Source: an uncultured Saccharospirillaceae bacterium (GTDB taxonomy: Bacteria > Pseudomonadota > Gammaproteobacteria > Pseudomonadales > Oceanobacteraceae). From it: DNA of 64,000 nucleotides. Location of the stretch: the NCBI GenBank assembly GCA_947503895.1, contig CANNFT010000001.1, positions 496,001 through 560,000 of the forward strand. The letters are read 5' to 3'. The notes under the pieces were generated by a model that made no database searches, was not told the origin of the DNA, and saw only the letters and a program-made list of their open reading frames with translations. Position 1 is the stretch's first letter. Every line of letters starts with the position of its first letter. The position numbers and the translations under genes are program-made. Of this stretch, positions 18,941 through 28,299 are shown in pieces.

Positions 18941-19987
18941 TTAGCTGAATATTCGCGGTTCCTGCTCTAGACAAATACCGTAATGCTGGCGCACGGCTTG
19001 TTTAATTTCGTGTGCAGCAGCCAATACATCACTACCCTGCCCTCCCATATTCACCAACACCAACGCCTGAAGATCATGCACTTTGATCAAACCCATCGAG
19101 CGTCCTTTGAATCCCAATTGATCGATCAACCACCCTGCTGCAATTTTTACACTCTTCTCACCCTCACTCGACAACGCATCCACCGGATACCCTGGCAAGT
19201 TTGGATATTCTTCTTTGAGAGCATCAAAGTGTGTCTTCAAAATGATTGGGTTTTTAAAGAATGATCCTGCATTGGGCAGCACGGAAGGATCCGGCAACTT
19301 ACTCTGCCTCACTTCCATCACCCAATTTGCCAATGTCATCGGGGAAGGCTGCCCTTCCTGCCTTGCACGCTCTTCCAAAGGCGCATAAGTGGTATTCACA
19401 GCCGCCTTTTTAGAAAGTCGAAAAATCACGTTAGTGATGAGGACCTTGCCATCTAAAGACTGCTTAAAAATACTCTCGCGATAAGCAAATTCACACTGCT
19501 CAGCCTTCAATGAAAAGGGGCTTGAATCGCTTAAATACAATCCTTCTACACGCTCAATAAATTGCTCCACCTCCACACCATAGGCGCCAATATTTTGAAC
19601 GGGAGCAGCACCCACTGCGCCCGGAATGAGCGCCAAATTTTCCAGCCCAAACCAATCTCGCTTTAACGCATCCAAGACAAATTGATGCCACGAATAGCCT
19701 GCACCCACATCAACCAAAACGTGGTCACTTGATTCCTCTATCAGCCTCAACTTGGCATTTTGATATCGAATTACCAAACCTGAAACCGCCTCACGCATGA
19801 CCAAGTTGCTACCACCACCCAAAACCTTAACGTCCAAATTATGATTTCGGGCATAGGCCAAAGCAGATAGCAGTGATGCTCGATCAGCTGGCTCAGCAAA
19901 ATACTCAGCCTCGCTCTCAACAGCCAGTGTGTTCAATTCTTTTAGAGAGTACCGCTCATGTATCGGCAAACTTACCTGCTCCGTCAT
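18941..19987 (-). CDS. murB: UDP-N-acetylenolpyruvoylglucosamine reductase MurB
   Basis: FAD- and NADPH-dependent second step of UDP-MurNAc synthesis for peptidoglycan. It has 348 residues, type I length. The FAD-binding part has 'VLGGGSNLV' and 'GLENLALIPGAVGAAPVQNIGAYG' (in part), the catalytic serine lies in 'NAGSFFKNP' and the glutamate in 'CLEQEPRIF'. I chose the ATG at 19987 because it overlaps the phosphatase stop as ATGA; a frame-extended start at 20002 would overlap more. Translationally coupled to the upstream phosphatase gene. Confidence 0.95.
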   Translation of the reverse strand: MTEQVSLPIHERYSLKELNTLAVESEAEYFAEPADRASLLSALAYARNHNLDVKVLGGGSNLVMREAVSGLVIRYQNAKLRLIEESSDHVLVDVGAGYSWHQFVLDALKRDWFGLENLALIPGAVGAAPVQNIGAYGVEVEQFIERVEGLYLSDSSPFSLKAEQCEFAYRESIFKQSLDGKVLITNVIFRLSKKAAVNTTYAPLEERARQEGQPSPMTLANWVMEVRQSKLPDPSVLPNAGSFFKNPIILKTHFDALKEEYPNLPGYPVDALSSEGEKSVKIAAGWLIDQLGFKGRSMGLIKVHDLQALVLVNMGGQGSDVLAAAHEIKQAVRQHYGICLEQEPRIFS

Positions 19988-20448
19988 AATGGTTTTACCC
20001 ACTCTCGATCTAGGAAATGCGAACCGGCATCCTGTAACAAATCCAAGACGTGCTCAAAACCTGATTCACCACCGTAGTATGGGTCTGGAACCTCGGCTTC
20101 ACCCATCCGCCCAAACTCTTCTAGGAAGAGCTGTAATGTGGCAGTTGCATCCTGCGGCATTAGCTTTGCCAAATCGTTGTAGTTCTGACGGTCCATAGCA
20201 AATATTCTGTCAAAAGAGTAAAAATCACTCACGGTCACTTGACGAGCCCTAATTTCGGACATATCCACCCCGCGCTTTAACGCCGCTGCTTGTGAACGCG
20301 CGTCAGATGGGTGGCCAACATGATAAGCAGCCGTACCGGCAGAGTCTAAATCCAGCACAATACCCCGATCAGCAGCCAGCTTTTGCATAACCGCCTCGGC
20401 TGTCGGTGAACGACAGATATTCCCTAAGCAAACAAATAAAATCTTCAT
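19984..20448 (-). CDS. Low-molecular-weight protein-tyrosine phosphatase
   Basis: A 154-residue cysteine-based phosphatase. The P-loop 'CLGNICRS' gives nucleophile C7 and R13, and the general-acid aspartate lies in 'VPDPYYGG'. Relatives dephosphorylate tyrosine kinases such as Wzc or act on other phosphoproteins; no capsule genes are near, so the substrate is unknown. It is followed by murB with a 4-nt overlap, the PtpA-MurB order of Pseudomonas. Confidence 0.92.
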   Translation of the reverse strand: MKILFVCLGNICRSPTAEAVMQKLAADRGIVLDLDSAGTAAYHVGHPSDARSQAAALKRGVDMSEIRARQVTVSDFYSFDRIFAMDRQNYNDLAKLMPQDATATLQLFLEEFGRMGEAEVPDPYYGGESGFEHVLDLLQDAGSHFLDREWVKPL

Positions 20449-20635
20449 GACAGCATCTAATGAATTCCAATCCCGCTATTTTCGGTAATGATCAGCCGTT
20501 CTACAAGATATATAGGGTCTTTTTCCAAGGCTCACTCAAGGTTTTGCCGAATTGGCAGATATTGCTTGTATCTCATCAACTAAAAGGCAACTGCCAGCTA
20601 GACTGGGTCCGCTGAAAAGCGCAGGAGATATCATC

Positions 20636-21556
20636 ATGCCAGCAGCCGCTAAAATACTCCGCCCATCGCAATTTCAACTAGAAAATATCGCGGATGCGCG
20701 TAGCGAACAGCCCAGCCCCGATTTATTAAATGTGCTCAATCGCGCCCATTCCACGCCGCTCGATACGCGCAATACACAACACAATACACCAGACATCCAT
20801 AAGCGAATTGACCTACCAAGTCGCCCGGACACATCCAGTAATAAGAATGACTCAACCGCCAACGAGGCTGCCGATATTGATCAAAAAATCACTCACCTCG
20901 AAAGCCAGCTGGAAAATATATTAATTCACCATCAGCGACCCTCTTTCACACCCACACTGCTAATTGCATTACTGATTTTACTCAGCATTCTTATATTGGC
21001 CTTTCTCTACCACACAACCAGCAAGGTTGATCCAAACGCTTTAGAATTAAGCTTAATCCAAACCATACACCAAACAGAAAACCCACAACAAAAACAATCC
21101 AGCCTGTCGCTTTTGTCCAAAGTGACCGACAACAAAGTCATTCGAGCATGGGCCTCCGCACTCATGGATGGCAATCAAAACATCGCCATAGGTTATCGCT
21201 GGCCCCTAGAAAGGCAACGCTATCTCAAAACTCAAATAGACTACGAACCCTACAAAAGAGGTGTAAATATCTCAGCCAAACTGGGTGACCCCATTATCGC
21301 CATTCGGGACGGGACTGTGGTTTATAGCGGGCAAGGCATTGCGGGTTACGGGAATTTAATTTTGATTCAACATGACAATGATTTAATCAGCGTGTACGGC
21401 AACAATTATTCAAATTATGTAAAGGAGGGCGTGAAAATCAAACAAGGCCAACTGATTGCGGCCGTAGGAGAAAGCACTGGAAACAAGCCCGCCCTGTACT
21501 TTGAAATTCGATACAAGGGCGAGCCAGAAGATCCTTTTCTATATTTTGGACACTAA
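20636..21556 (+). CDS. Membrane-anchored LytM/M23-domain protein, catalytically degenerate
   Basis: 306 residues: a cytoplasmic N-terminal part of about 100 rich in S, T, D and N, one membrane segment ('LLIALLILLSILILAFLY'), then a periplasmic C-terminal LytM domain. The fold is clear from 'GDPIIAIRDGTVVYSGQGI', 'GYGNLILIQH', 'VKIKQGQLIAAVGESTG' and 'YFEIRYKGEPEDPFLYF'. The zinc ligands of active M23 enzymes are missing: 'GVNIS' replaces HxxxD and 'YGNNY'/'LYFE' replace the HxH region, as in NlpD and EnvC. An amidase-activating or scaffold role is therefore more likely than hydrolysis. AGGAG sits 8 nt before the ATG at 20636. Confidence 0.82.
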   Translation: MPAAAKILRPSQFQLENIADARSEQPSPDLLNVLNRAHSTPLDTRNTQHNTPDIHKRIDLPSRPDTSSNKNDSTANEAADIDQKITHLESQLENILIHHQRPSFTPTLLIALLILLSILILAFLYHTTSKVDPNALELSLIQTIHQTENPQQKQSSLSLLSKVTDNKVIRAWASALMDGNQNIAIGYRWPLERQRYLKTQIDYEPYKRGVNISAKLGDPIIAIRDGTVVYSGQGIAGYGNLILIQHDNDLISVYGNNYSNYVKEGVKIKQGQLIAAVGESTGNKPALYFEIRYKGEPEDPFLYFGH

Positions 21557-21601
21557 GCCAAAGCCCTAGTATCCATAGAGCTAGCGGTGTCCCCTCACCG
21601 A

Positions 21602-22228
21602 TCAGATCATTGCTTTTAATTTTGTTTCAATTAAATCAATGGCTATATTGTTTTTGCCGCCTTTAGGAATAATGACATCCGCATACTCCTTCGTTGGCTG
21701 AATGAAATTTATATAGCCAGGGCGAACTGTATTTTTGTACTGATTAATGACTGACTCAAGGCTACGACCCCGCTCAACAATGTCCCGTCTAATGCGACGC
21801 AACAAGCAAATATCAAGTGGCGTGTCGACAAACAACTTAAGATCCAGCGTATCTCGTAGGCCCTGTTCAGAGAACAACATAATGCCTTCTATGATGATAA
21901 TAGGCGTTGGGTGCACTTCGATGGTTTCGGCACGACGCGTGTGCTGACTAAAATCGTAACTCGGGGCATGAATGGACTTACCTTGCTTCAATAACCCTAG
22001 GTGAGTTTGTAGCAAGTCGTGATCCATCGAACTTGGGTGATCGTAATTGGTTCTTTCGCGCTCAGACATCGTAAGATGCGATTGATCATAATAGTAGCTA
22101 TCTTCAGAAATAACCTGTATCTGCTCAGTTGGAAGACGCTGCTGAATGGTTTTCGCAAGCAAACTTTTTCCAGAAGCTGAAGCACCTGCAACACCTACCA
22201 GCAGAGGTTGTTTATGTGTAAAGTTCAT
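21602..22228 (-). CDS. udk: Uridine kinase
   Basis: Phosphorylates uridine and cytidine in pyrimidine salvage. It has 208 residues with P-loop 'GASASGKS' at about 14-21, then 'YYDQSHL', 'NYDHPSSMDHDLL' and 'IIIEGIMLF', all typical of Udk. The end contains 'YADVIIPKGGKN'. Next to a nucleoside transporter on the same strand, so the two form a nucleoside-salvage unit. Phosphoribulokinase shares the fold but has a different C-terminal part. Confidence 0.92.
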   Translation of the reverse strand: MNFTHKQPLLVGVAGASASGKSLLAKTIQQRLPTEQIQVISEDSYYYDQSHLTMSERERTNYDHPSSMDHDLLQTHLGLLKQGKSIHAPSYDFSQHTRRAETIEVHPTPIIIIEGIMLFSEQGLRDTLDLKLFVDTPLDICLLRRIRRDIVERGRSLESVINQYKNTVRPGYINFIQPTKEYADVIIPKGGKNNIAIDLIETKLKAMI

Positions 22229-22477
22229 TATTTAGAGAGTACCTGATGTTAGGCTATCGAATTTCTTAAAGATACTGGAGCACAAAACTGCAATAACATG
22301 ATCACGTCACTGCTAACGCTTTTAAAAGTGCAATTAGCTCACTTACTCAGCTACAGACATGTCAGTCTCTTTCTGCAGCCGTTTAGCAAGCTATATTACA
22401 GCCCCCACCATGAAGGGCTAGGGGAATTGGAAAAATCGGCGCATAACGAGCAGCCTACTCCAATCCCCAAAATCAAA

Positions 22478-23725
22478 TTATAGGGATAAGCCAATAAAGA
22501 AGCCTGCAATGGTAGCGCTCATCAAATTAGCAAGCGTTCCGGCTGCAACGGCCTTTAGACCTAGAGAGGCAATCTCTTTTCTGCGTGAAGGCGCAATGAT
22601 ACCCAGCCCACCTAGCAATACCGCAATCGACGCAAAATTTGCAAACCCACAGAGTGCGAACGTACTGATAGCTTGAGACACAGGCTGCATGGCATCTTTT
22701 GATTGCATGAAATCACTGTATGCCACAAATTCATTTAAAATGAGCTTTTGACCAATCAAAGATCCAACAGCGTTAATATCAATAGCAGGAACACCAATCA
22801 ACCAAGCCACAGGCGCAAAGGCATAACCTAAAATAGCCTGAATCGTCACTTCACCGTAACCAAACCAAGCACCAATGCCGCCGACTACTCCGTTCAGTAA
22901 CGCAATTAAACTGATAAAGGCAATAAGCATCGCACCAATATTAACTGCTAATCGCAATCCGTTACTGGCCCCGGTCGCCGCCGCATCTATTGCATTCGCT
23001 GGCTGGTCTTGCTCAGGAATTTCTTCCACATCATGAATGTCTCGAGGCTGTTCGGTTTCTGGAATGATCAATTTAGCCATCAACAAACCACCAGGCGCAG
23101 CCATAAAGCTCGCCGCAATCAAGTATTTCAGTTCAACACCCATCGCCGCATAACCAGCCATGACCGAACCAGCGATACTGGCCAAGCCACCGACCATCAC
23201 AGCGAATAATTCAGAGCGAGTCATGTTTTTAACGTATGGGCGAACCACGAGCGGCGCTTCAGTTTGACTAACAAAAATATTAGCCGTCGCTGATAAAGAT
23301 TCAGTCGGGCTCGTGCCCAGTAGTTTTTGCAACCCCCCACCTAAAACACGGATGACGGCTTGCATGATGCCAAAATAGTATAGAACGGCGACAAGAGCAG
23401 AGAAGAAAACAACGATAGGCAGAACACGAAAGGCAAAGACAAAACCACCATCAGGGAAAACCTCAAACATTTTGCCGCTAACTAGACCACCAAACATAAA
23501 TCCGATGCCTGCGTTAGCGTATCCGATCACACTGGCCACCCCGGAGGTCACAAAATTCAGCGCTTGTTGCCCAGCTGGCACATATAACACCAATGCTCCA
23601 AAGCCTATTTGAATACCCAATGCTCCAAATACAGCCCGCTTACTTATGGAGCGCTTGTGCTCTGAAAGGGCAAAAGCAATGCCTAATAACACTAGAATTC
23701 CAATCAAACTCATGAGAAAGCTCAT
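22478..23725 (-). CDS. Concentrative nucleoside transporter, NupC/CNT family
   Basis: Inner-membrane ion-coupled nucleoside importer of 415 residues with about eight to ten hydrophobic segments. Recognisable CNT segments include '[12 protein letters not shown]', 'GYAAMGVEL', '[11 protein letters not shown]' and '[17 protein letters not shown]'. The ATG at 23725 has GAGGGG just upstream, better than the frame-extended start at 23743. The coupling ion (proton or sodium) cannot be told; vertebrate- and Vibrio-type members use sodium. Paired with udk downstream (250 nt apart). Confidence 0.93.
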   Translation of the reverse strand: MSFLMSLIGILVLLGIAFALSEHKRSISKRAVFGALGIQIGFGALVLYVPAGQQALNFVTSGVASVIGYANAGIGFMFGGLVSGKMFEVFPDGGFVFAFRVLPIVVFFSALVAVLYYFGIMQAVIRVLGGGLQKLLGTSPTESLSATANIFVSQTEAPLVVRPYVKNMTRSELFAVMVGGLASIAGSVMAGYAAMGVELKYLIAASFMAAPGGLLMAKLIIPETEQPRDIHDVEEIPEQDQPANAIDAAATGASNGLRLAVNIGAMLIAFISLIALLNGVVGGIGAWFGYGEVTIQAILGYAFAPVAWLIGVPAIDINAVGSLIGQKLILNEFVAYSDFMQSKDAMQPVSQAISTFALCGFANFASIAVLLGGLGIIAPSRRKEIASLGLKAVAAGTLANLMSATIAGFFIGLSL

Positions 23726-24163
23726 GCTTTTCCCCTCAATCAAAAAATTTCCAAAAACCGCTCACACTTCGGCATGCCATCAGATGACAGTCTGAGCATA
23801 TTAAGTGCATTTACGAATATCAGTATTTGTCGGCACACTCAAAACGATATGATGAATCGTAAACGAGGGGCACCAAAGTGATGTAAGCGCTGGCTGGGGG
23901 CGGATTTTATCATATGTAACTAATATTTTGAGAGGCAATCTGCCCCTCAAATGCAAATTATTCGGCTGATTTAGGCCATTTAGGCGTTTAGCTATGATTA
24001 ATAATTGATCAATCGCTTAATTTGAAGGTGTGCGAGATGATTGAGGTCGGTATACAAAGAGGAGCAAGGAGAAGAGATATCTATTATCAGGAATGAAAGT
24101 CGATCAAATTTCACCCTACCGAGAGACCGATATTCATTCCATGCACATGCCATTAATGCAATA
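23726..24163. other. 438-nt gap between Trm112-like gene and nucleoside transporter
   Basis: No gene seen. It must hold the transporter promoter and the end of the comEC-Trm112 transcript. A near-perfect hairpin at 23927-23951 (TTTGAG/CTCAAA outer arms, GGCA/TGCC inner arms, 3-nt loop) could be an RNA 3' end or leader element, but has no T-run. Nearby, ATTTAGGC is repeated at 23969 and 23978 with a partial third copy, giving a 9-nt period. kdsB would be expected in this interval by synteny and is absent. Confidence 0.5.
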
Positions 24164-24349
24164 TTACTTAGCCAATTTTTCGTCTGTTGATAAGGGGCGA
24201 GCTTTTTCTTGTAGCATAACGGGAATGCCATCTTCAATCTGAAAGGCCAGCGCATCGGCCTTACAAATTAGCTCATTTTTTTCACGATCCAACTTTAACG
24301 TGCTTTTGCAAACTGGGCATACCAGCAATGACAATAATTTTTTATCCAT
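24164..24349 (-). CDS. Trm112-family protein YcaR
   Basis: A 61-residue zinc-ribbon-like protein. '[13 protein letters not shown]' carries one CxxC, and '[22 protein letters not shown]' (in part) has the rest of the fold; the second half of the cysteine set is reduced, as is common in bacteria. Eukaryotic Trm112 activates methyltransferases; the bacterial role is not known. It overlaps lpxK by 8 nt, the usual lpxK-ycaR pairing, but the usual third partner kdsB is not here. Confidence 0.9.
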   Translation of the reverse strand: MDKKLLSLLVCPVCKSTLKLDREKNELICKADALAFQIEDGIPVMLQEKARPLSTDEKLAK

Positions 24350-25376
24350 TTTTCTGCGCTCTAATATTCGCTAGATTTTCATTCAATTGGCTTAACATAT
24401 CAGCAGGCAAGTCTGCTTGCACTTCTAAATACCACATACGCTCATTAGCAAATGGCTTAATCTTGACCGCATCCTTTTGCGTCATCAATATTTGACCGTG
24501 AAAACCGCTTAACTCACTTTCGCAATAGTCATGATGATCAGGGAACGTCTTATTTTGCGTCACGATACCCTGCTGATTAACCGCACTAAAAAAGCGACCT
24601 GGGTTTCCAATGCCCGCCAATGCTATGGTAGGTGCAGAGCTTCTTTCTTGCTCTACATCTATATGACGTGAGAACGCTGCTATCGACACCCCCTGTCCAG
24701 TGTGCAGATTAACCCAGCGTACCTCTGCCAATTTGAAACCATTTGCCGGCTCACCTTCAAAAAAAGTGGTTTTACGTGCGTCGCCATTCACCAGCACAAA
24801 ATCTACAGTGCGAAGTCGATTTTTTGACTCTCGCATCGGACCGACGGGGATAAACTGCCCATTACCCAGTTTCCTTTGAGCATCGACCACACACACTTCG
24901 ATATCTCTGTGCATTTTATAATGCTGCAGTCCGTCGTCACTAATGACGACATCTACATTCTTTCCCAAAAGCGCAGCTACGCCTCTTGAACGATCAGGAT
25001 CAACGACAACTGGCACATTTAAGGATTGAAACAATAATGTCGGTTCGTCCCCCACCATGGAAACATTATCCGCAGCCGAGACTAAATGCGGAAATGCCTG
25101 AAGATCACCGCCAAACCCACGCGTGACAATGCCCGGCCGATACCCTCTGCTCTGCAAAAAACGCACGATGGATTGAACAACTGGGGTTTTGCCCGTTCCG
25201 CCGGCAGTAATATTACCGACCACGATGACAGGAACAGAGCACGCCTGCGGAGACTGATTCAGGTACTCTCTACGCTTACGGTAAACAATAAATTGATACA
25301 GAAAAGCGAATGGCAATAGCAACCAAGTCCACTGCCACCGACCATACCAAGACAATAAAACCAAACGCTCAAGCAC
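24342..25376 (-). CDS. lpxK: Tetraacyldisaccharide 4'-kinase LpxK
   Basis: Adds the 4'-phosphate of lipid A at the inner membrane. It has 344 residues with an N-terminal hydrophobic segment (about 12-32) followed by the P-loop '[12 protein letters not shown]', then 'VTRGFGG', 'VGDEPTLL' and '[17 protein letters not shown]' (in part), typical of LpxK. The C-terminus has 'FPDHHDY' and 'MTQKDAVK'. It lies 84 nt after msbA and overlaps the Trm112-like gene. The substrate then goes to MsbA after Kdo addition. Confidence 0.95.
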   Translation of the reverse strand: MLERLVLLSWYGRWQWTWLLLPFAFLYQFIVYRKRREYLNQSPQACSVPVIVVGNITAGGTGKTPVVQSIVRFLQSRGYRPGIVTRGFGGDLQAFPHLVSAADNVSMVGDEPTLLFQSLNVPVVVDPDRSRGVAALLGKNVDVVISDDGLQHYKMHRDIEVCVVDAQRKLGNGQFIPVGPMRESKNRLRTVDFVLVNGDARKTTFFEGEPANGFKLAEVRWVNLHTGQGVSIAAFSRHIDVEQERSSAPTIALAGIGNPGRFFSAVNQQGIVTQNKTFPDHHDYCESELSGFHGQILMTQKDAVKIKPFANERMWYLEVQADLPADMLSQLNENLANIRAQKNG

Positions 25377-25460
25377 AGAAAACCTTCAACTTCCCACCCT
25401 GCTTCGAATCATTCCGCACGCCTTTTTGTGAGGCATTTTTTCAATCCCTCCATCAAGAAT

Positions 25461-27206
25461 CTATTCTTTAAACTGCAGGCTATGCAATGTTTGATAATAA
25501 CCGCCCAGTGCCAACAATTCTTGATGATTGCCACTTTCGACAATTTCACCCTCATTGACGACCAGAATGCGATCTGCACGCTCAATGGTACTTAAACGAT
25601 GAGCCACGACAAATGTTGTGCGGCCTTTCATGACGACTTCAAGCGCTTGCTGAATATAACGCTCCGATTCTGTATCAAGCGCGGATGTCGCTTCATCCAA
25701 AATTAAGATAGGTGCATCCTTTAATATGGCTCTTGCAATAGCCAAACGCTGTCGCTGACCGCCCGACAGCATCACACCATCGTCTCCAATTAATGTGTCC
25801 ATCCCATTGGGTAATGTCTCAATGAACTCTAATGCATAAGCTGCCTTGGCTGCTGCGAACACTTCTTCTTTTGATTTACTCTTCAAAGAACCGTATGCAA
25901 TGTTGTTGTAAATCGTGTCATTAAACAGGGTGACACTTTGGCTGACCAAAGCAATCTGCCGCCTTAGGTCATCCAATCGATAATCTTTCAGCTCTCGACC
26001 GTCTAACAATATGGCGCCCTGCTCATAGTCATAAAATCGACTCAGCAAACTAATAAAGGTCGATTTTCCACTACCAGACTTACCCACCAAAGCAATGCTT
26101 TGACCAGGCTCAATTTCAACCGATATATTCTTGAGCACAACATCGACCGAATCTGGGTAGCTAAAACTTAGGTCACGAAATTGAACTTGCCCTAATGCCT
26201 TTTCAATCGGAGTGCTGCCCGAATCTTTTTCCGTGTGTTCGTCCATCACGGTATAAATACTTTCCGCAGCCACTACACCCTTTTGTATTAACGCATTCAC
26301 GCTGGCTAATGTTCTCATCGGCTTAAGCATCGTCGTGGCTGCCGTCATGAAGGCCATAAACTGGCCAAATTCCATACTACCGCGAATGGCCGGCGACAGT
26401 GCCATCCATAATAAAATCGCGATTGCAATGGACACAACAAATTGCATGACCGGCACACTGACCGATTTCACGCGATTGTATTTAATGCTTTGCCAGCGAT
26501 TTAAATCACTGGCTTTATTGAATCGGGTCCGCTCGTAGTCATGCCCCGAGAAAACCTTTACCTCTTCGTAAGCATTCACCGCTTCACCTGCTACTTGCGT
26601 CACCTCACCTACGGAGCTTTGAACTTTACGGCCATATTTTTTGAAATACTGATTCGCTCGACTCACAACAATTGCAATAAACGGAGCTGCAGCAAAGAAC
26701 AACATGGTCAGTTTCCAGTTCATCCAGAACATGTAACTGAGCAAAAATACCACCGTAAACCCTTCTCGAATAACACTGGTCAGTGCACTGGTAATTGAGC
26801 CATACACCTGTTCAACATCAAACGTCATTTTTGCGATGATATGCCCACGAGAGTGCTTGTCATAATAGGTTTTGGGTAGGTCAATTAAATGGCTAAAAAG
26901 CTGAGTGCGTAGTTGGTGAACGACGTTTCTTCCAACACGGGCCAGATAGTAATCGCCCAGAAAACTGCCCAATCCACGGTAGGTGGCTATTCCCAACATC
27001 ATCAAGGCTAGCGTGAGGCGCGCCTCATCAGTAGGGTTTTTGTAGGCATCTTCAATCAATACCATCATGTGCGCGAGTAAAGCAGACGATGATGAGTAAA
27101 TAATGAAGCCGACCACGGCAATAGAAAATAACGCCTTATGATCAGCCAAATACGCAAGAAGGCGCTTATAAAGCGCCCAGTCAGAAGAAGGTTTTTGTTC
27201 AGACAT
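25461..27206 (-). CDS. msbA: Lipid A export ATP-binding/permease protein MsbA
   Basis: Homodimeric ABC flippase that moves lipid A-core across the inner membrane. It has 581 residues: six membrane segments in the first 320, then an ATPase domain with Walker A 'GKSGSGKST', signature 'LSGGQRQRLAIARA', and Walker B 'ILILDEATSALD', followed by the switch histidine in 'VAHRLSTI'. The EVK-like 'YEEVKVFSGHDYE' coupling region matches MsbA. It lies between exbD (2 nt) and lpxK, the classic lipid A transport context. Confidence 0.95.
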   Translation of the reverse strand: MSEQKPSSDWALYKRLLAYLADHKALFSIAVVGFIIYSSSSALLAHMMVLIEDAYKNPTDEARLTLALMMLGIATYRGLGSFLGDYYLARVGRNVVHQLRTQLFSHLIDLPKTYYDKHSRGHIIAKMTFDVEQVYGSITSALTSVIREGFTVVFLLSYMFWMNWKLTMLFFAAAPFIAIVVSRANQYFKKYGRKVQSSVGEVTQVAGEAVNAYEEVKVFSGHDYERTRFNKASDLNRWQSIKYNRVKSVSVPVMQFVVSIAIAILLWMALSPAIRGSMEFGQFMAFMTAATTMLKPMRTLASVNALIQKGVVAAESIYTVMDEHTEKDSGSTPIEKALGQVQFRDLSFSYPDSVDVVLKNISVEIEPGQSIALVGKSGSGKSTFISLLSRFYDYEQGAILLDGRELKDYRLDDLRRQIALVSQSVTLFNDTIYNNIAYGSLKSKSKEEVFAAAKAAYALEFIETLPNGMDTLIGDDGVMLSGGQRQRLAIARAILKDAPILILDEATSALDTESERYIQQALEVVMKGRTTFVVAHRLSTIERADRILVVNEGEIVESGNHQELLALGGYYQTLHSLQFKE

Positions 27207-27208
27207 AT

Positions 27209-27622
27209 TTATTGTGATTGCTTACTGGTGATACTAAGACTGGAAAATCCTAATTGACCAGCGGCATCCATCGCTCTCACCACGGATTGGTGCGGTGTTG
27301 ATGCATCGGCTGTTATCACAAAAGGAATGTTTCGGTTAGTGACGGAGATTTTCTCAATTGCTTGCTTCAGCGTCACCAAGCGATTGTTCAACAACGCGTT
27401 GCCATTAACACTGTACTGACCATCTTTATCGATCACCACTTCGATCATTGTTTTGGGTGTGTCCGCCACTTCACCATCTGCTTCAGGTAAATTGATCGCC
27501 AGATGGTTTTCTTTGGTGAACGTTGTGGTCACCATAAAGAAAATAAGCAGCAAAAAAACGATGTCGATTAGAGGAGTCAGATTGAGCGTTAACTCTTCTC
27601 GATCTTGACGCTTAAAATTCAC
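27209..27622 (-). CDS. Biopolymer transport protein ExbD/TolR family
   Basis: Inner-membrane partner of an ExbB/TolQ-type proton channel, energising outer-membrane processes. It has 137 residues from the GTG at 27622: one membrane segment 'LIDIVFLLLIFFMVTTTF' with the proton-path aspartate in 'PLIDIVF', then a periplasmic domain with 'INLPEADGE' and 'VITADASTPHQSVVRAMDAAGQ' (in part). The GTG lies 1 nt after the exbB stop with AGAGG 9 nt upstream; the frame is open to an ATG at 27664, which would overlap exbB by 41 nt. No tonB is nearby. Confidence 0.88.
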   Translation of the reverse strand: MNFKRQDREELTLNLTPLIDIVFLLLIFFMVTTTFTKENHLAINLPEADGEVADTPKTMIEVVIDKDGQYSVNGNALLNNRLVTLKQAIEKISVTNRNIPFVITADASTPHQSVVRAMDAAGQLGFSSLSITSKQSQ

Positions 27623-27623
27623 G

Positions 27624-28256
27624 TTACTTTGCCTCTGGAGTGTCGGTAACTTCGCGATCGCCATGTAACACGTCTACGAGCTTAACGGCTTCTTGCTCCA
27701 TGAAAACAACGATTTCATCAATTCGACGCTGAAAAACACGGAAGCAAATAAGCGCAGGTATGGCGACCATTAGGCCGGCTGCCGTAGTGACCAACGCTTC
27801 TGATATACCACCTGCTAGTACGCCTGCATTACCGGAGCCTTGTGCCATGATTTCAGTAAAGACTTTGATCATGCCCAATACAGTACCCAATAACCCCATA
27901 AGTGGTGTCACGGCAGCGATGGTTCCTAATGCGGTGAGGAATCGCTCCATCTCATGGATAGACTGAGCAGCAGCCTGCTCGATGGATTCCTTCATGATTT
28001 CGCGGCCATGTTTTGAATTAATCAAACCCGCAGCCAAAATCGAACCAAGATGACTGTCTTTACGCAATTCTTTGAGGCGACTGCCATCTAATTGATTGTT
28101 TTTAATCCACACCCAGACCTGTGCCAATAAATGCTTAGGCGCAATGTTCGCCTTTCTGAGCGTCCAAAAACGCTCAATACAAATGGCCACTGCCAAAATG
28201 GAGCACAGGATCAGCGGGATCATCATCCAACCGCCTGCAAAAATCAGCTCTTTCAC
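27624..28256 (-). CDS. MotA/TolQ/ExbB proton channel family protein
   Basis: Three-segment inner-membrane protein of 210 residues that forms a proton channel with the ExbD-like product. Segments lie near 8-25, 108-135 and 150-175. 'GTIAAVTPLMGLLGTVLGMIKVF' and 'GGISEALVTTAAGLMVAIPALI' (in part) are family hallmarks. It stands between comEC and msbA; this exbB-exbD-msbA-lpxK order is conserved in Pseudomonas-like bacteria, and a link to lipid A or outer-membrane transport has been proposed from context only. Confidence 0.92.
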   Translation of the reverse strand: MKELIFAGGWMMIPLILCSILAVAICIERFWTLRKANIAPKHLLAQVWVWIKNNQLDGSRLKELRKDSHLGSILAAGLINSKHGREIMKESIEQAAAQSIHEMERFLTALGTIAAVTPLMGLLGTVLGMIKVFTEIMAQGSGNAGVLAGGISEALVTTAAGLMVAIPALICFRVFQRRIDEIVVFMEQEAVKLVDVLHGDREVTDTPEAK

Positions 28257-28299
28257 TACAAACCTCGTTGGGAATTCTTAGTCAGTTCAACTACTTATC

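Noticed and set aside
22298..22483. 61-codon plus-strand frame between udk and the transporter
   Set aside because: No ribosome-binding site, atypical composition, and it reaches into the end of the transporter gene.
23726..23960. Purine riboswitch upstream of the nucleoside transporter
   Set aside because: I looked for the conserved core of purine riboswitches and did not see it.
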